Assembly (NCBI RefSeq): GCF_014648495.1
Contig: NZ_BMRF01000020.1
Coordinates: 1-64,000 of the forward strand
Length of the DNA: 64,000 nucleotides
Reading direction: 5' to 3'
From: Actinomadura cremea
GTDB lineage: Bacteria > Actinomycetota > Actinomycetes > Streptosporangiales > Streptosporangiaceae
Shown: positions 9,133 to 17,539 of the stretch, piece after piece
How positions within the stretch are numbered: position 1 is the first letter of the stretch
How the letters are laid out: every line of letters starts with the position of its first letter
The notes under the pieces: model-generated
What the model saw: the letters and a program-made list of their open reading frames with translations, nothing else
Databases searched by the model: none
Told to the model about the DNA's origin: nothing
Made by a program: the position numbers and the translations under genes

Positions 9133-10518
9133 TCAGTACGCGTGCTCGGTCATCAGGCGGCGGGCCGCCTCGGTGATGCTGCCCGACAGCGACGGGTACA
9201 CCGCGAACGTCTGCGCGACCTGGTCGACGGTCAGGTGCTGCTGCACCGCGATCGACACGCCGAGGATCAGCTCGCTGGCGCGCGGCGCGACGATGACGCA
9301 GCCGAGGACGATCCCGGTGGACGGGCGGCAGAACAGCTTCACGAAGCCGTCCTCGAACCCCTGCATCTTGGCCCGCGCGTTCGTGAACAGCGGCAGCATG
9401 ACCGTCCGGGCGTTGACCTCCCCGGAGTCGACCATCTGCTGGGTGACGCCCACCGACGCGACCTCGGGGTCGGTGAAGATGTTCGACGAGACCCACCCGA
9501 GCTTGAGCGGCTGGACGGCCTCGCCGAGCGCGTGCCACATCGCGATGCGGCCCTGCATCCCGGCGACCGACGCCAGCATCAGGATGCCCGTGCAGTCCCC
9601 CGACGCGTAGATGTGCGGAACGGACGTCCGCGACACCTTGTCGACCTTGACGAACCCGCGCTCGTCGCACTCGACGCCGACGTCCTCGAGCCCGATCCCC
9701 CGCGTGTTCGGGATCATCCCGACGGTCATCAGGCAGTGCGAGCCCTCGACCTTCGTGCCGTCCTCCAGCGTGACGATCACCCCGTTCCCGGACCGCTCCA
9801 CGCTCGCCGCCCGCGACCGCGACATGACGTTCATCCCGCGCCGCAGGAAGACCTCCTGCAGGACGGACGCGGCGTCGGCGTCCTCGGTCGGCAGGATGCG
9901 GTCCCGCGAGGACACCAGCGTGACCTTCGAGCCCAGCGACAGGTACGCGCCGGCCAGCTCCGCGCCGGTGACGCCGGAGCCGACCACGATCAGCTCCGCG
10001 GGCAGTTCCGGCAGGTCGTAGAGCTGGCGCCAGTTGAGGATGCGCTCGCCGTCGGGCTCGGAGCCGGGCAGCACGCGCGGCGTGGCGCCGGTCGCGATCA
10101 GCACGATGTCGGCCCGGATGCGGCGGTCGCCGACCGCGACGACGTGCGGCTCGACCAGCCGCGCCTCCCCGCGGACGATCTTCACCTCCTCGTAGGCGAG
10201 CCGTTCGGCGACGTCGAACGACTGGGCCCGCGCGAGGTCCTTGACGCGCTTGTTCACGGTGGCCATGTCGGCTTCGAGGCCGCCGACGATCCCGTCCGGG
10301 CCGCCGTTGAAGCGCAGGCCGAGGCCCGCCGACTCCGACATGACCGCCATCCGGGTCGAGGTGGCGATGAGGGTCTTGGAGGGCACGCAGTCGGTCAGGA
10401 CGCACGCCCCGCCGGGGCCGTCGCGTTCCACGACGGTCACGTCGGCGCCGAGCTGCGCCGCGACGAGAGCGGCCTCGTAACCGCCTGGTCCTCCTCCGAT
10501 GATGACGATGCGGGTCAT
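9133..10518 (-). CDS. lpdA: NAD(P)H-quinone dehydrogenase / lipoamide-dehydrogenase-like flavoprotein
   Basis: A 461-residue class I pyridine nucleotide-disulphide oxidoreductase. FAD binding is shown by RIVIIGGGPGGYEAALVAA, followed by the redox loop GGACVLTDCVPSK (two Cys with four residues between). The NAD(P) domain has VVGSGVTGAELAGAYLSLG, and the second FAD motif is YASGDCTG. The C-terminal dimerisation domain lacks the usual HPT/HAHPT catalytic His motif of lipoamide dehydrogenase, which fits the mycobacterial LpdA (Rv3303c) group described as an NAD(P)H:quinone reductase rather than an E3 enzyme. No pyruvate or 2-oxo acid dehydrogenase genes are nearby. GGAG lies just before the ATG. 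Confidence 0.85.
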   Translation of the reverse strand: MTRIVIIGGGPGGYEAALVAAQLGADVTVVERDGPGGACVLTDCVPSKTLIATSTRMAVMSESAGLGLRFNGGPDGIVGGLEADMATVNKRVKDLARAQSFDVAERLAYEEVKIVRGEARLVEPHVVAVGDRRIRADIVLIATGATPRVLPGSEPDGERILNWRQLYDLPELPAELIVVGSGVTGAELAGAYLSLGSKVTLVSSRDRILPTEDADAASVLQEVFLRRGMNVMSRSRAASVERSGNGVIVTLEDGTKVEGSHCLMTVGMIPNTRGIGLEDVGVECDERGFVKVDKVSRTSVPHIYASGDCTGILMLASVAGMQGRIAMWHALGEAVQPLKLGWVSSNIFTDPEVASVGVTQQMVDSGEVNARTVMLPLFTNARAKMQGFEDGFVKLFCRPSTGIVLGCVIVAPRASELILGVSIAVQQHLTVDQVAQTFAVYPSLSGSITEAARRLMTEHAY

Positions 10519-10604
10519 ATCTCCGATTCTTTCCTACTCAAGGCAGTGACAAGTCCAACCCGTTCCATCGGCGCCGCCAAGGCGACCGGGGGCGTCGCGT
10601 GGCG

Positions 10605-10610
10605 TAACCT
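10605..10610 (+). promoter_or_regulatory. -10 element of a probable leaderless transcript
   Basis: TAACCT matches the actinobacterial TAnnnT -10 motif and lies 8 bp before the GTG at 10619, so transcription probably starts at or beside the start codon. Confidence 0.45.
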
Positions 10611-10618
10611 TGTGCGGC

Positions 10619-11071
10619 GTGGCACTGTACGCGGCGTACGCCTCCAACATGGACCCCGAGCAGATGGCGGCGCGGGCTCCGCACTCGCCGATGCGCGGCA
10701 CCGGCTGGCTCACCGGGTGGCGGCTCACCTTCGGCGGGCAGGACAAGGGGTGGGAGGGCGCGCTCGCGACCGTCGCCGAGGACTCCGCCGACCAGGTCTT
10801 CGTCGTGATCTACGACGTGCCCGCCTGGGACGAGAAGGAACTCGACGGCTGGGAGGGCGCGGCCCTCGGCGTCTACCGCAAGACCCGCGTCCGGGTGCAG
10901 ACCCTCGACGGCGACGCGCTGTGCTGGCTGTACGTCCTGGACGACTACGAGGGCGGCCTGCCGTCGGCCCGCTACCTGGGCATCCTCGCGGACGCCGCCG
11001 AGGCCGCGGGCGCCCCGGACGACTACGTCAAGGAGCTGCGGAACCGCCCGTGCGCGTCCATCGGCGACTGA
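10619..11071 (+). CDS. Gamma-glutamylcyclotransferase-like protein
   Basis: A 150-residue protein of the GGCT-like fold. The start LYAAYASNMDPEQMAARAP matches the YGSN-type substrate-binding loop (here YASN), and the catalytic acid is likely in the VYVLDDYEGGLPS region. Enzymes of this fold release 5-oxoproline from gamma-glutamyl amino acids or related amines. GTG at 10619 is chosen because it starts at the conserved strand and follows a -10 motif without a ribosome site; a TTG nine bases upstream is the alternative. It diverges from the flavoprotein gene. The exact substrate is unknown. Confidence 0.75.
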   Translation: MALYAAYASNMDPEQMAARAPHSPMRGTGWLTGWRLTFGGQDKGWEGALATVAEDSADQVFVVIYDVPAWDEKELDGWEGAALGVYRKTRVRVQTLDGDALCWLYVLDDYEGGLPSARYLGILADAAEAAGAPDDYVKELRNRPCASIGD

Positions 11072-11132
11072 GCCGCTCCGGCCGGGGCACCGCCCGGCGG
11101 GAGCACTGAACGTCGATCGGCGATCACGGCGG

Positions 11133-11138
11133 TAGTGT
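11133..11138 (+). promoter_or_regulatory. -10 element of a probable leaderless transcript
   Basis: TAGTGT lies exactly 7 bp before the GTG start of the purine nucleoside phosphorylase, and no ribosome-binding site is present. Confidence 0.5.
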
Positions 11139-11145
11139 CGCCTTC

Positions 11146-11946
11146 GTGAGCAACGACGCTTTTGCCTTGGCGCGGTCCGCGGCGGACGAACTGCGGGCCC
11201 GCACGTCCTTCGACTCGTTCGACGTGGCCCTGGTGATGGGCTCCGGCTGGGTCCCGGCCGCCGACGCGCTCGGCGAGCCCGTCGCGGAGCTGGCCGTCAC
11301 GGACCTGCCGGGGTTCCCGCCGCCCGCCGTCGAGGGGCACGCGGGCCGCATCCGGGTGGTGGACGTCGCCGGGCGGCGCGCCATCGTGTTCCTCGGGCGG
11401 ACGCACCTGTACGAGGGACGCGGCGTGGACCCGGTGGTGCACGGCGTCCGGACGGCCCTCGCCGCGGGCGCCGGCACGATCGTCCTGACGAACGCGGCGG
11501 GCGGGCTGCGGCCGGAGACCCAGCACGTCGGCGAGCCGGTCCTGATCGCCGACCACCTGAACCTGACGGGCGCGAACCCGCTGACCGGCGCGACGTTCCT
11601 CGACCTGACCGAGGCGTACTCGGGACGGCTGCGGACGCTCGCCCGCGAGGTCGACCCGACGCTCGCGGAGGGCGTGTACGCGGCGTTCCGCGGCCCGACC
11701 TACGAGACGCCCGCCGAGATCCGGATGCTGCGCACGATGGGCGCCGACATGATCGGCATGTCGACGGTGCTGGAGACGATCGCGGCCCGGCAGGGCGGCG
11801 CGGACGTCCTCGGCATCTCGCTGGTCACGAACATCGCGGCGGGCCTGTCGGACGAGCCCCTCGACCACGAGGAGGTTCTGGCGGCCGGACGCGCCGCCGC
11901 GGGCCGCATGGGCTCCCTGCTCACGACCGTCCTGTCGAAGCTGTGA
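11146..11946 (+). CDS. Purine-nucleoside phosphorylase (trimeric class)
   Basis: A 266-residue enzyme that splits purine nucleosides with phosphate into base and ribose 1-phosphate. The family signatures are present: [12 protein letters not shown] (phosphate loop), [19 protein letters not shown], and [13 protein letters not shown] with SLVTNIAAG at the base-binding site. Length fits the trimeric PNP-I family of actinomycetes. The GTG start has no ribosome site and is probably leaderless. The stop overlaps the start of the phospho-sugar mutase by four bases, so the two are translated together and its product may feed that mutase. Confidence 0.9.
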   Translation: MSNDAFALARSAADELRARTSFDSFDVALVMGSGWVPAADALGEPVAELAVTDLPGFPPPAVEGHAGRIRVVDVAGRRAIVFLGRTHLYEGRGVDPVVHGVRTALAAGAGTIVLTNAAGGLRPETQHVGEPVLIADHLNLTGANPLTGATFLDLTEAYSGRLRTLAREVDPTLAEGVYAAFRGPTYETPAEIRMLRTMGADMIGMSTVLETIAARQGGADVLGISLVTNIAAGLSDEPLDHEEVLAAGRAAAGRMGSLLTTVLSKL

Positions 11947-13565
11947 GGGATTTCCGGAGGGCCGCGCAGGCGTGGCTGGCGCAGGACCCCGACCCGGACA
12001 CGTGCACCGAGCTGCGGGAACTGCTGGACGCCGGGGACGAGCCGGGTCTCGCCGACCGGTTCGGGGCCCGGCTGGAGTTCGGCACGGCCGGGCTGCGGGG
12101 CGAGCTGGGCGCGGGACCGAACCGGATGAACCGGGTGACGGTGATGCGCGCCGCCGCCGGGCTCGCCGCGACGCTCCCGGCGGGCGCCCGGGTGGTCGTC
12201 GGGTTCGACGCCCGGCACAAGTCGCGGCGGTTCGCCGACGACACCGCGGCCGTCCTCACCGGCGCGGGCCACACCGTCGAGGTGTTCGCCGAACCGGTGC
12301 CGACGCCCGTCCTCGCGCACGCCGTCCGGACGTCCGACGCGGCGGCGGGCGTCATGGTGACGGCGAGCCACAACCCGCCCCGCGACAACGGCTACAAGGT
12401 GTACTGGGCCGACGGCGCGCAGATCGTGCCGCCGCGGGACGCCGAGATCTCCGCGGCGATCGACGCCGTCGGCCGCGTCGACGAGCTTCCCCTGGGCTCG
12501 GGCTGGACGGTCCGCGAGGACCTGGGCCCGTACCTGGACGCCGTGTCGGGGCTCCGCCTGGGGGACGGCCGGGACATCTCGATCGTCTACACGCCGATGC
12601 ACGGCGTGGGCCGCGACGTCCTCCTGCGGGCGTTCGCCGGCGCGGGGTTTCCCGAACCCGCCGTCGTCCCCGAGCAGGCGGACCCGGACCCGGACTTCCC
12701 GACCGTCGCTTTCCCGAACCCGGAGGAACCGGGCGCGCTCGACCTCGCGACGGCCCTCGCCGCCGAACGGGACGCGGACCTGGTGATCGCGAACGACCCG
12801 GACGCCGACCGGTGCGCGGTCGCCGTGCCCACCCCGTCCGGCTGGCGGTCGCTGACGGGCGACGAGGTCGGGGGCCTGCTCGCCGAGCACGTCCTGCGGC
12901 ACACCTCGGGCGGCGACCGGCTGGTCGTCACCACGATCGTGTCGTCGTCCCTGCTCGGCTCGATCGCCGGGGCGCACGGGGTGCGCTTCGCCGAGTCGCT
13001 CACCGGCTTCAAGTGGATCATGAAGGCCGGGTCGCCGGACGACCGCCTCGTCTTCGGCTACGAGGAGGCCCTCGGCTACAGCGTCGGGGACGACCGGGGC
13101 GTCCCGGTGAACGACAAGGACGGCATCGGCGCGGCGCTCGCCGTCGCCGCGCTCGCCGCCGAGGCCGCCCGCGACGGCCGGACCCTGCTCGACCTGCTCG
13201 ACGACCAGGCCCGCCGGTACGGGCTGCACGCCACCGCGCAGGTCTCCGTCCGCGTCGAGGACCTGTCGGAGATCGCGGCGACGATGGCCCGCCTGCGCGC
13301 CGAACCGCCCGCCCGCCTGGGCCACCGCGAGGTCGAGGCGTTCGACGACCTCGCCCGTCCGGCGGACGGGCTGCCGCCCACCGACGGCGTCCGGTTCCGC
13401 CTGGCCGGCGACGCGCGCGTGGTGATCCGGCCGTCCGGGACCGAGCCGAAGCTCAAGTGCTACCTCGAAGTGGTCGTGCCCGCGGGCGACGACGTCGCGG
13501 CCGCCCGCCGGCGCGCGGAGACCTCGCTCGAACTGCTGCGCCGGGACGTCGCGCTGATCAGTTGA
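11943..13565 (+). CDS. Phospho-sugar mutase (phosphopentomutase/phosphomannomutase family)
   Basis: A 540-residue alpha-D-phosphohexomutase-superfamily enzyme. Domain 1 carries [18 protein letters not shown] and the phosphoserine loop [17 protein letters not shown]; the metal loop is [10 protein letters not shown]; the sugar loop contains [12 protein letters not shown]; the phosphate-binding loop is [14 protein letters not shown]. The [12 protein letters not shown] segment is typical of the long PGM2-like branch that includes phosphopentomutases. Its GTG overlaps the PNP stop (GTGA), which argues for conversion of ribose 1-phosphate to ribose 5-phosphate here; that role is inferred from context. 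The last 8 bp overlap the convergent PH-domain gene. Confidence 0.85.
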   Translation: MRDFRRAAQAWLAQDPDPDTCTELRELLDAGDEPGLADRFGARLEFGTAGLRGELGAGPNRMNRVTVMRAAAGLAATLPAGARVVVGFDARHKSRRFADDTAAVLTGAGHTVEVFAEPVPTPVLAHAVRTSDAAAGVMVTASHNPPRDNGYKVYWADGAQIVPPRDAEISAAIDAVGRVDELPLGSGWTVREDLGPYLDAVSGLRLGDGRDISIVYTPMHGVGRDVLLRAFAGAGFPEPAVVPEQADPDPDFPTVAFPNPEEPGALDLATALAAERDADLVIANDPDADRCAVAVPTPSGWRSLTGDEVGGLLAEHVLRHTSGGDRLVVTTIVSSSLLGSIAGAHGVRFAESLTGFKWIMKAGSPDDRLVFGYEEALGYSVGDDRGVPVNDKDGIGAALAVAALAAEAARDGRTLLDLLDDQARRYGLHATAQVSVRVEDLSEIAATMARLRAEPPARLGHREVEAFDDLARPADGLPPTDGVRFRLAGDARVVIRPSGTEPKLKCYLEVVVPAGDDVAAARRRAETSLELLRRDVALIS

Positions 13566-14199
13566 CCATCGCGAGGATCACGCACACCACGACGGCGACG
13601 CCCGGAACCGCCAGGGCCGCGATCGCGGGGATCGACCACGACACGCTCCCCCGCACGTCCTCGGCCGCCTCCTCCCGCGCCCCGGCGGCCCGGTCGGGGG
13701 CGCCCGAGCGGGTCTTCGGCCGCAGCCGGTCCCGCATCTCGTTGAGCCGCTCGGCCGCGTACCCGGCCGGGGTCCGGCCCTTGACCTGCGCGCCCAGCTT
13801 CGCGTTCTGCTTCCGCGCGCGCGCCTCCGCCTTGGCCTGCGCGCGCGGAGACGTCTGGTGCACCCACGCGCGCGTCTGCAGCTCGGCGCCGTCCGGCCCG
13901 GTGAACCGCACGACCAGCGCGTCCTTGCCCTCGATGGACCGGACGGCCCGCCACGGCGCCCGCGTGTCCCTCAGCGGGTTGCGGACGGTCACCGCCTCGT
14001 CGTCGCCGGCGATCGTCGGCCGGAGCCCGATCGTGTAGGCGATCCCGCAGCCGAGCAGCAGGAGGGCGGCGATCGTGAACGTCGTCAGCGAGTACTCGGG
14101 GTCACCGGTGACGCCGAAGACGAGGTCCGCGATGTTCAGCGCGGCGAACGCCAGCCACGCGAACGCGGCAATGCGCCCGCCGGTGGAACGAATCGTCAT
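13558..14199 (-). CDS. PH-domain-like membrane protein
   Basis: A 213-residue protein. Two N-terminal membrane helices (about 8-28 and 38-57; TFTIAALLLLGCGIAYTIG) precede a small bacterial PH-like beta domain (VTVRNPLRDTRAPWRAVRSI, ALVVRFTGPDGAELQTRAWV). A basic, helical, low-complexity stretch and a C-terminal membrane helix (SIPAIAALAVPGVAVVVCVIL) follow. This fits the actinobacterial bPH family, whose function is unknown. It starts 7 bp after the adenosine deaminase stop, so both are probably on one transcript. Confidence 0.7.
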   Translation of the reverse strand: MTIRSTGGRIAAFAWLAFAALNIADLVFGVTGDPEYSLTTFTIAALLLLGCGIAYTIGLRPTIAGDDEAVTVRNPLRDTRAPWRAVRSIEGKDALVVRFTGPDGAELQTRAWVHQTSPRAQAKAEARARKQNAKLGAQVKGRTPAGYAAERLNEMRDRLRPKTRSGAPDRAAGAREEAAEDVRGSVSWSIPAIAALAVPGVAVVVCVILAMVN

Positions 14200-14206
14200 G
14201 CTCGCA

Positions 14207-15298
14207 TCATGCCAGGGGCCGCGACCCGCTCCACTTCCGCTGCGCGAACCCCGGCTTGATCACCCCGTTGATCAGCTCCAGCCGGTCGTTGAACGGCGCG
14301 AACGCCGACTTCATCGCGTTCACCGTGAACCACTGCAGGTCGTCCCAGCCGTAGTCGAACGCGTCCACGAGCTTCGCGAACTCCTCCGACAGCGACGTCC
14401 CGCTCATCAGCCGGTTGTCGGTGTTGACCGTCACCCGGAAGTGCAGCCCGCGCAGCAGCCGGATCGGGTGCTCCTCGATCGACTTCGCCGCCCCCGTCTG
14501 GATGTTCGACGTCGGGCACATCTCCAGCGGGATCCGCTTGTCCCGGACATAGTTCGCGAGCCGCCCGAGCTGCGGTTCGTCCCCGTCGACGTCGATGTCG
14601 TCGATGATGCGCACCCCGTGTCCCAGCCGGTCGGCGCCGCACCACTGGATCGCCTGCCAGATCGACGGCAGCCCGAACCCCTCGCCCGCGTGGATCGTGA
14701 AGTGCGCGTTCTCCCGCTGGAGGTACTCGAACGCGTCCAGGTGCCGGGTCGGCGGGTACCCCGCCTCCGCCCCCGCGATGTCGAACCCCACCACTCCGCC
14801 GTCCCGGTACCGGACCGCCAGCTCCGCGATCTCCTTGGAGCGCGCCTGGTGCCGCATCGCCGTGAGCAGCGCCACGACCCGGATCCCGTGGTCGCGGCCG
14901 CCGCGCGCGAAACCGTCCAGCACGGCCTCCACGACCTGCTCCAGCGGCATGCCCGTGCGGGTGTGCAGCTCCGGCGCGTACCGCACCTCCGCGTAAACGA
15001 TCCCGTCGGCCGCGAGGTCCTCCGCGCACTCGTAGGCGACCCGCGCCAGCGCGTCCGCCGACTGCATCACGCCGACGGTGTGCGAGAACGTCTCGAGGTA
15101 CCGCTCCAGCGACCCCGAGTCCGAGGCCGCCTCGAACCACGCCCGCAGCTCGCGCGCGTCCGTCTCGGGCAGCCCCGCGTACCCGCTCTCCGCCGCCAGC
15201 TCCACGACCGTCCGCGGCCGGACCCCGCCGTCCAGGTGGTCGTGCAGCAGCACCTTCGGCGCCCGCCGGATGTCGTCAAGAGTAGGCCGATCGTCCAT
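14207..15298 (-). CDS. add: Adenosine deaminase
   Basis: A 363-residue zinc amidohydrolase converting adenosine or deoxyadenosine to the inosine form. Zinc and catalytic motifs are in order: [12 protein letters not shown] (HxH), [10 protein letters not shown] (His plus Glu of the active site), GHGVRI, and the Asp of [21 protein letters not shown], which contacts substrate, is also intact. Length is standard. Together with the divergently oriented PNP it channels adenosine to inosine and then hypoxanthine. The ATG at 15298 follows GGGATGG, a weak ribosome site. Confidence 0.93.
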   Translation of the reverse strand: MDDRPTLDDIRRAPKVLLHDHLDGGVRPRTVVELAAESGYAGLPETDARELRAWFEAASDSGSLERYLETFSHTVGVMQSADALARVAYECAEDLAADGIVYAEVRYAPELHTRTGMPLEQVVEAVLDGFARGGRDHGIRVVALLTAMRHQARSKEIAELAVRYRDGGVVGFDIAGAEAGYPPTRHLDAFEYLQRENAHFTIHAGEGFGLPSIWQAIQWCGADRLGHGVRIIDDIDVDGDEPQLGRLANYVRDKRIPLEMCPTSNIQTGAAKSIEEHPIRLLRGLHFRVTVNTDNRLMSGTSLSEEFAKLVDAFDYGWDDLQWFTVNAMKSAFAPFNDRLELINGVIKPGFAQRKWSGSRPLA

Positions 15299-15480
15299 CC
15301 CAGGAATCTACCCAGTGTTCAGGGACTCTGACCTGCATCCGCCCGACCCTCCGGCCCTGCCGGGGCGCGACAGTGCACGCAGACCGAACGGGAGTGCGCG
15401 CAGCCGTAAGGACGGCGGCGGGCGCGGCACGCAGACTCACGTGAGGAACGGCGAGAAACCACCCGGAAAGGTCAGTGACC

Positions 15481-15960
15481 ATGGGCTTCAAGACGACCAC
15501 GCAAGGCGCCCGGCGGAAGACCATCGCCGCCGCGTTCGCGGTCCTGCTCTCCGCGTCCGCGCTCACCGCTCCGGCGGCGCAGGCGGCGGAGCCGGACGGC
15601 GAGGAACCCGCGGGCGCGCCCGCGGTCGGCGCGATGGACTGGCGCCCGACGCTCACTCCGTTCGACTCCCGGCAGGAAAGGGTGAGCAGTCGTCGACGGC
15701 CGGGCCCCTCATCGTCGGCGGCGGCTCCCGCAGCGTCGTCCCTCACCGGGCGCAAGCACCCCTACTCCCGCCGGAGTAGGGCGGCGGCAGCACCTCCGGC
15801 CCCGCGCCGGAGGTGCTCACGCCTCCGGCGGGCGCGGTGCCACCAGCTCGAGCCCGCCGGCCTCGGCGATCATCTCGACCAGCGCGATCCTCCCGTCGCG
15901 GACGGTGAAGGCGAACGCCATCGCCGGACGGCCGCCCGGTGCCCACAGGGCTCCCGGTGA
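15481..15960 (+). pseudogene. Signal-peptide ORF, probably a truncated secreted protein
   Basis: The first 60 residues look real: a basic N-terminus (MGFKTTTQGARRKTIAAA), a hydrophobic core ending in an AQAAE cleavage site, and an acidic Pro/Ala-rich start of a mature chain; GGAAAGG precedes it. After about residue 65 composition turns into Arg/Ser/Pro repeats, and the frame runs 140 bp into the sigma-factor gene antisense, so the C-terminal part is not credible. In a neighbouring frame TAGPLIVGGGSR (about 15695-15730) recalls the IVGG start of trypsin-like proteases, but this is too short to prove a frameshift. Probably the 5' stub of a lost secreted protein. Confidence 0.35.
15789..15817 (-). 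terminator. Terminator of the sigma-factor gene
   Basis: AGCACCTCCGGC and GCCGGAGGTGCT form a perfect 12-bp stem with a 5-base loop; the inner arm touches the sigma-factor stop codon. Confidence 0.75.
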
Positions 15961-16686
15961 ACCATCGACGAACGCGGGCCGGGCCGCGCGAGCCCGGCCG
16001 CAGAACGTCCTGGCGACCGCTGTGGCGCCGGTGACCCTGCCGGGGGCACCGGCGAGGACGGCGGCGCCGTCGGCGGTCAACTCGACGCCGGGATCGAGCA
16101 GGGCGAGCAGGGCCGTGAAGTCCCCGCCGCGGGAGGCGGCCAGGAAGGCGTCGACGATCTCTTGGTGCCGCCGCACCCCGCCACCGTCCGGCGCGCTCCC
16201 CTGGATCCGGCGCCGTCCCCTGCTGGCGAGCTGGCGCGCCGCGTCCGGGGACCGGCCCAGCACGACGGCGATCTCGCCGTACGGCACCGCGAACATGTCG
16301 TGCAGCACGAACGCCAGCCGCTCCGCCGGGGTGAGGTGATCGAGGACGGCGGTCATGGCCAGTCCCACGGAGTCGGCAAGCAGCGCCTCCCGCTCCGGGT
16401 CCACGCCGGCGTCCTCGCCGCCGGGCCGCTCCGGGGCGCCGTCCATGGGGTCCTCGCGCCGGGTCCTGCGGGAGCGGAGCATGTTCAGCGACACCCGGGC
16501 CACCACCGTCGTCAGCCAGCCGGCCTGGTTCACCACACCTGCGGTGCCGGCGAGGTGCGCCCGCACCCATGCCTCCTGCACGGCGTCCTCGGCCTCGCTG
16601 ACCGACCCCAGCAACCGGTAGGCCACGGAGAGCAGGTGAGACCTGTGCCGTTCGAACTGGTCGGTCAGGACGTCGCGGTCGTTCAT
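15817..16686 (-). CDS. ECF RNA polymerase sigma factor, SigJ/ECF41-like
   Basis: A 289-residue alternative sigma factor. Sigma region 2 (about 5-70) has RSHLLSVAYRLLGSVSEAEDAVQEAW; region 4 (about 110-165) has LTPAERLAFVLHDMF and an HTH through YGEIAVVLGRSPDAARQLASR. A fused SnoaL-like domain (about 180-289) is the ECF41 hallmark and replaces a separate anti-sigma factor. In well-studied ECF41 proteins this domain carries a DGGGK motif; here the equivalent segment reads TADGAAVLAG. The ATG at 16686 follows GGAGATG. It faces a divergent DoxX-like gene, a plausible target. The signal is unknown. Confidence 0.88.
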   Translation of the reverse strand: MNDRDVLTDQFERHRSHLLSVAYRLLGSVSEAEDAVQEAWVRAHLAGTAGVVNQAGWLTTVVARVSLNMLRSRRTRREDPMDGAPERPGGEDAGVDPEREALLADSVGLAMTAVLDHLTPAERLAFVLHDMFAVPYGEIAVVLGRSPDAARQLASRGRRRIQGSAPDGGGVRRHQEIVDAFLAASRGGDFTALLALLDPGVELTADGAAVLAGAPGRVTGATAVARTFCGRARAARPAFVDGSPGALWAPGGRPAMAFAFTVRDGRIALVEMIAEAGGLELVAPRPPEA

Positions 16687-16834
16687 GGACGAGACATCTC
16701 CATTCGTGTCGTTACAGACACTGACCCCCGCGACCCGGCGAGTGTGACACGCCCCTGTCACATCCCCCGCTCGGCACGTGTCGGAACGTTGGGAACCGGC
16801 CGGAGGCGCCGGATCGAGCGGAACGGAGCGGAAC

Positions 16835-16876
16835 ATGACCGAGGTTGTCCGGACGAGCACGGCCGGCGACGCCTGA
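16835..16876 (+). CDS. 13-codon upstream ORF coupled to the DoxX-like gene
   Basis: ATG after a GGAGCGGAAC ribosome site opens MTEVVRTSTAGDA, whose TGA shares its last base with the ATG of the following gene (TGATG). The downstream gene has no ribosome site of its own that I can see, so translation coupling is likely. It could also be a leader peptide. Existence as a stable peptide is doubtful. Confidence 0.4.
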   Translation: MTEVVRTSTAGDA

Positions 16877-17364
16877 TGGGAGTCGCGGTGCCACCGAGAT
16901 GGAGGCGGCGCCTCGCCGTGGCGCTCATCGCCTACCTGTTCCTCGCGTTCCTGGTGGGGATGGTGACCAAGTTCTGGCCGGGCCCGACCTTCTTCGGCCC
17001 GGCGTACTCGGTGAAGTTCGCCGACTGGGGGTGGCCGTCCTGGATGAGGTTCGTGACCGGTGCCCTGGAGGGGATCTGCGCGGTCCTGCTGGTGGTCCCG
17101 CGCCGCCGGGCGCGCTTCCTCGGGGCCGCCGCGCTCGCCTTCCTGCTGGCGGGGGCGGTCACGACGCACCTTCTCGACGCGGCCCCGCTCTACGAGGAGG
17201 TCTCGGCCCCGTTCCATCTGGTGCTCACGATGGGTGTGGCCCTGGCGAACTGGCCGCCGGACTGGCGGCTGCTGCTGAAACCCTGGGAGCCGGACCCCGG
17301 GGCGCGGGACGTCGCCACGGCCGCCCCCGGCGAGACCCGCGCCCCGGCCCGTCCCGCCATGTGA
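16876..17364 (+). CDS. DoxX-like membrane protein
   Basis: A 162-residue protein with four hydrophobic helices: RRLAVALIAYLFLAFLVGMV, a second around WMRFVTGALEGICAVLLVV, then RFLGAAALAFLLAGAV, and APFHLVLTMGVALANWP. The overall plan and the conserved Phe/Gly-rich first loop fit the DoxX/DoxD-like family of membrane proteins linked to thiol redox balance. The C-terminal 30 residues are charged and disordered. It starts at the TGATG junction with a 13-codon ORF and is transcribed away from the ECF41-like sigma gene, 190 bp apart. Confidence 0.7.
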   Translation: MGVAVPPRWRRRLAVALIAYLFLAFLVGMVTKFWPGPTFFGPAYSVKFADWGWPSWMRFVTGALEGICAVLLVVPRRRARFLGAAALAFLLAGAVTTHLLDAAPLYEEVSAPFHLVLTMGVALANWPPDWRLLLKPWEPDPGARDVATAAPGETRAPARPAM

Positions 17365-17539
17365 CCGGGTCGGGTGGATGCGGCTCCCGCTGCGGGCGGC
17401 CTGCGGGCGAGGAGGACGGCCCGGGGGCCATCTCGGCCGAGCCGCCCCTCCTCGTCGGGTTCGCGGACGAGACGGGCCCGCACGTCCGGGCTCGCCCACG
17501 CGCAGGGCGTCCTGGTAGCCGACCTGCATGGGGCCTCCG

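Noticed and set aside
16687-17529. N-terminal extension of the sigma-factor frame opening MQVGYQDALRVGE
   Set aside because: It lies antisense to the DoxX-like gene, has noise-like composition, and the ATG at 16686 with GGAGATG begins sigma region 2.
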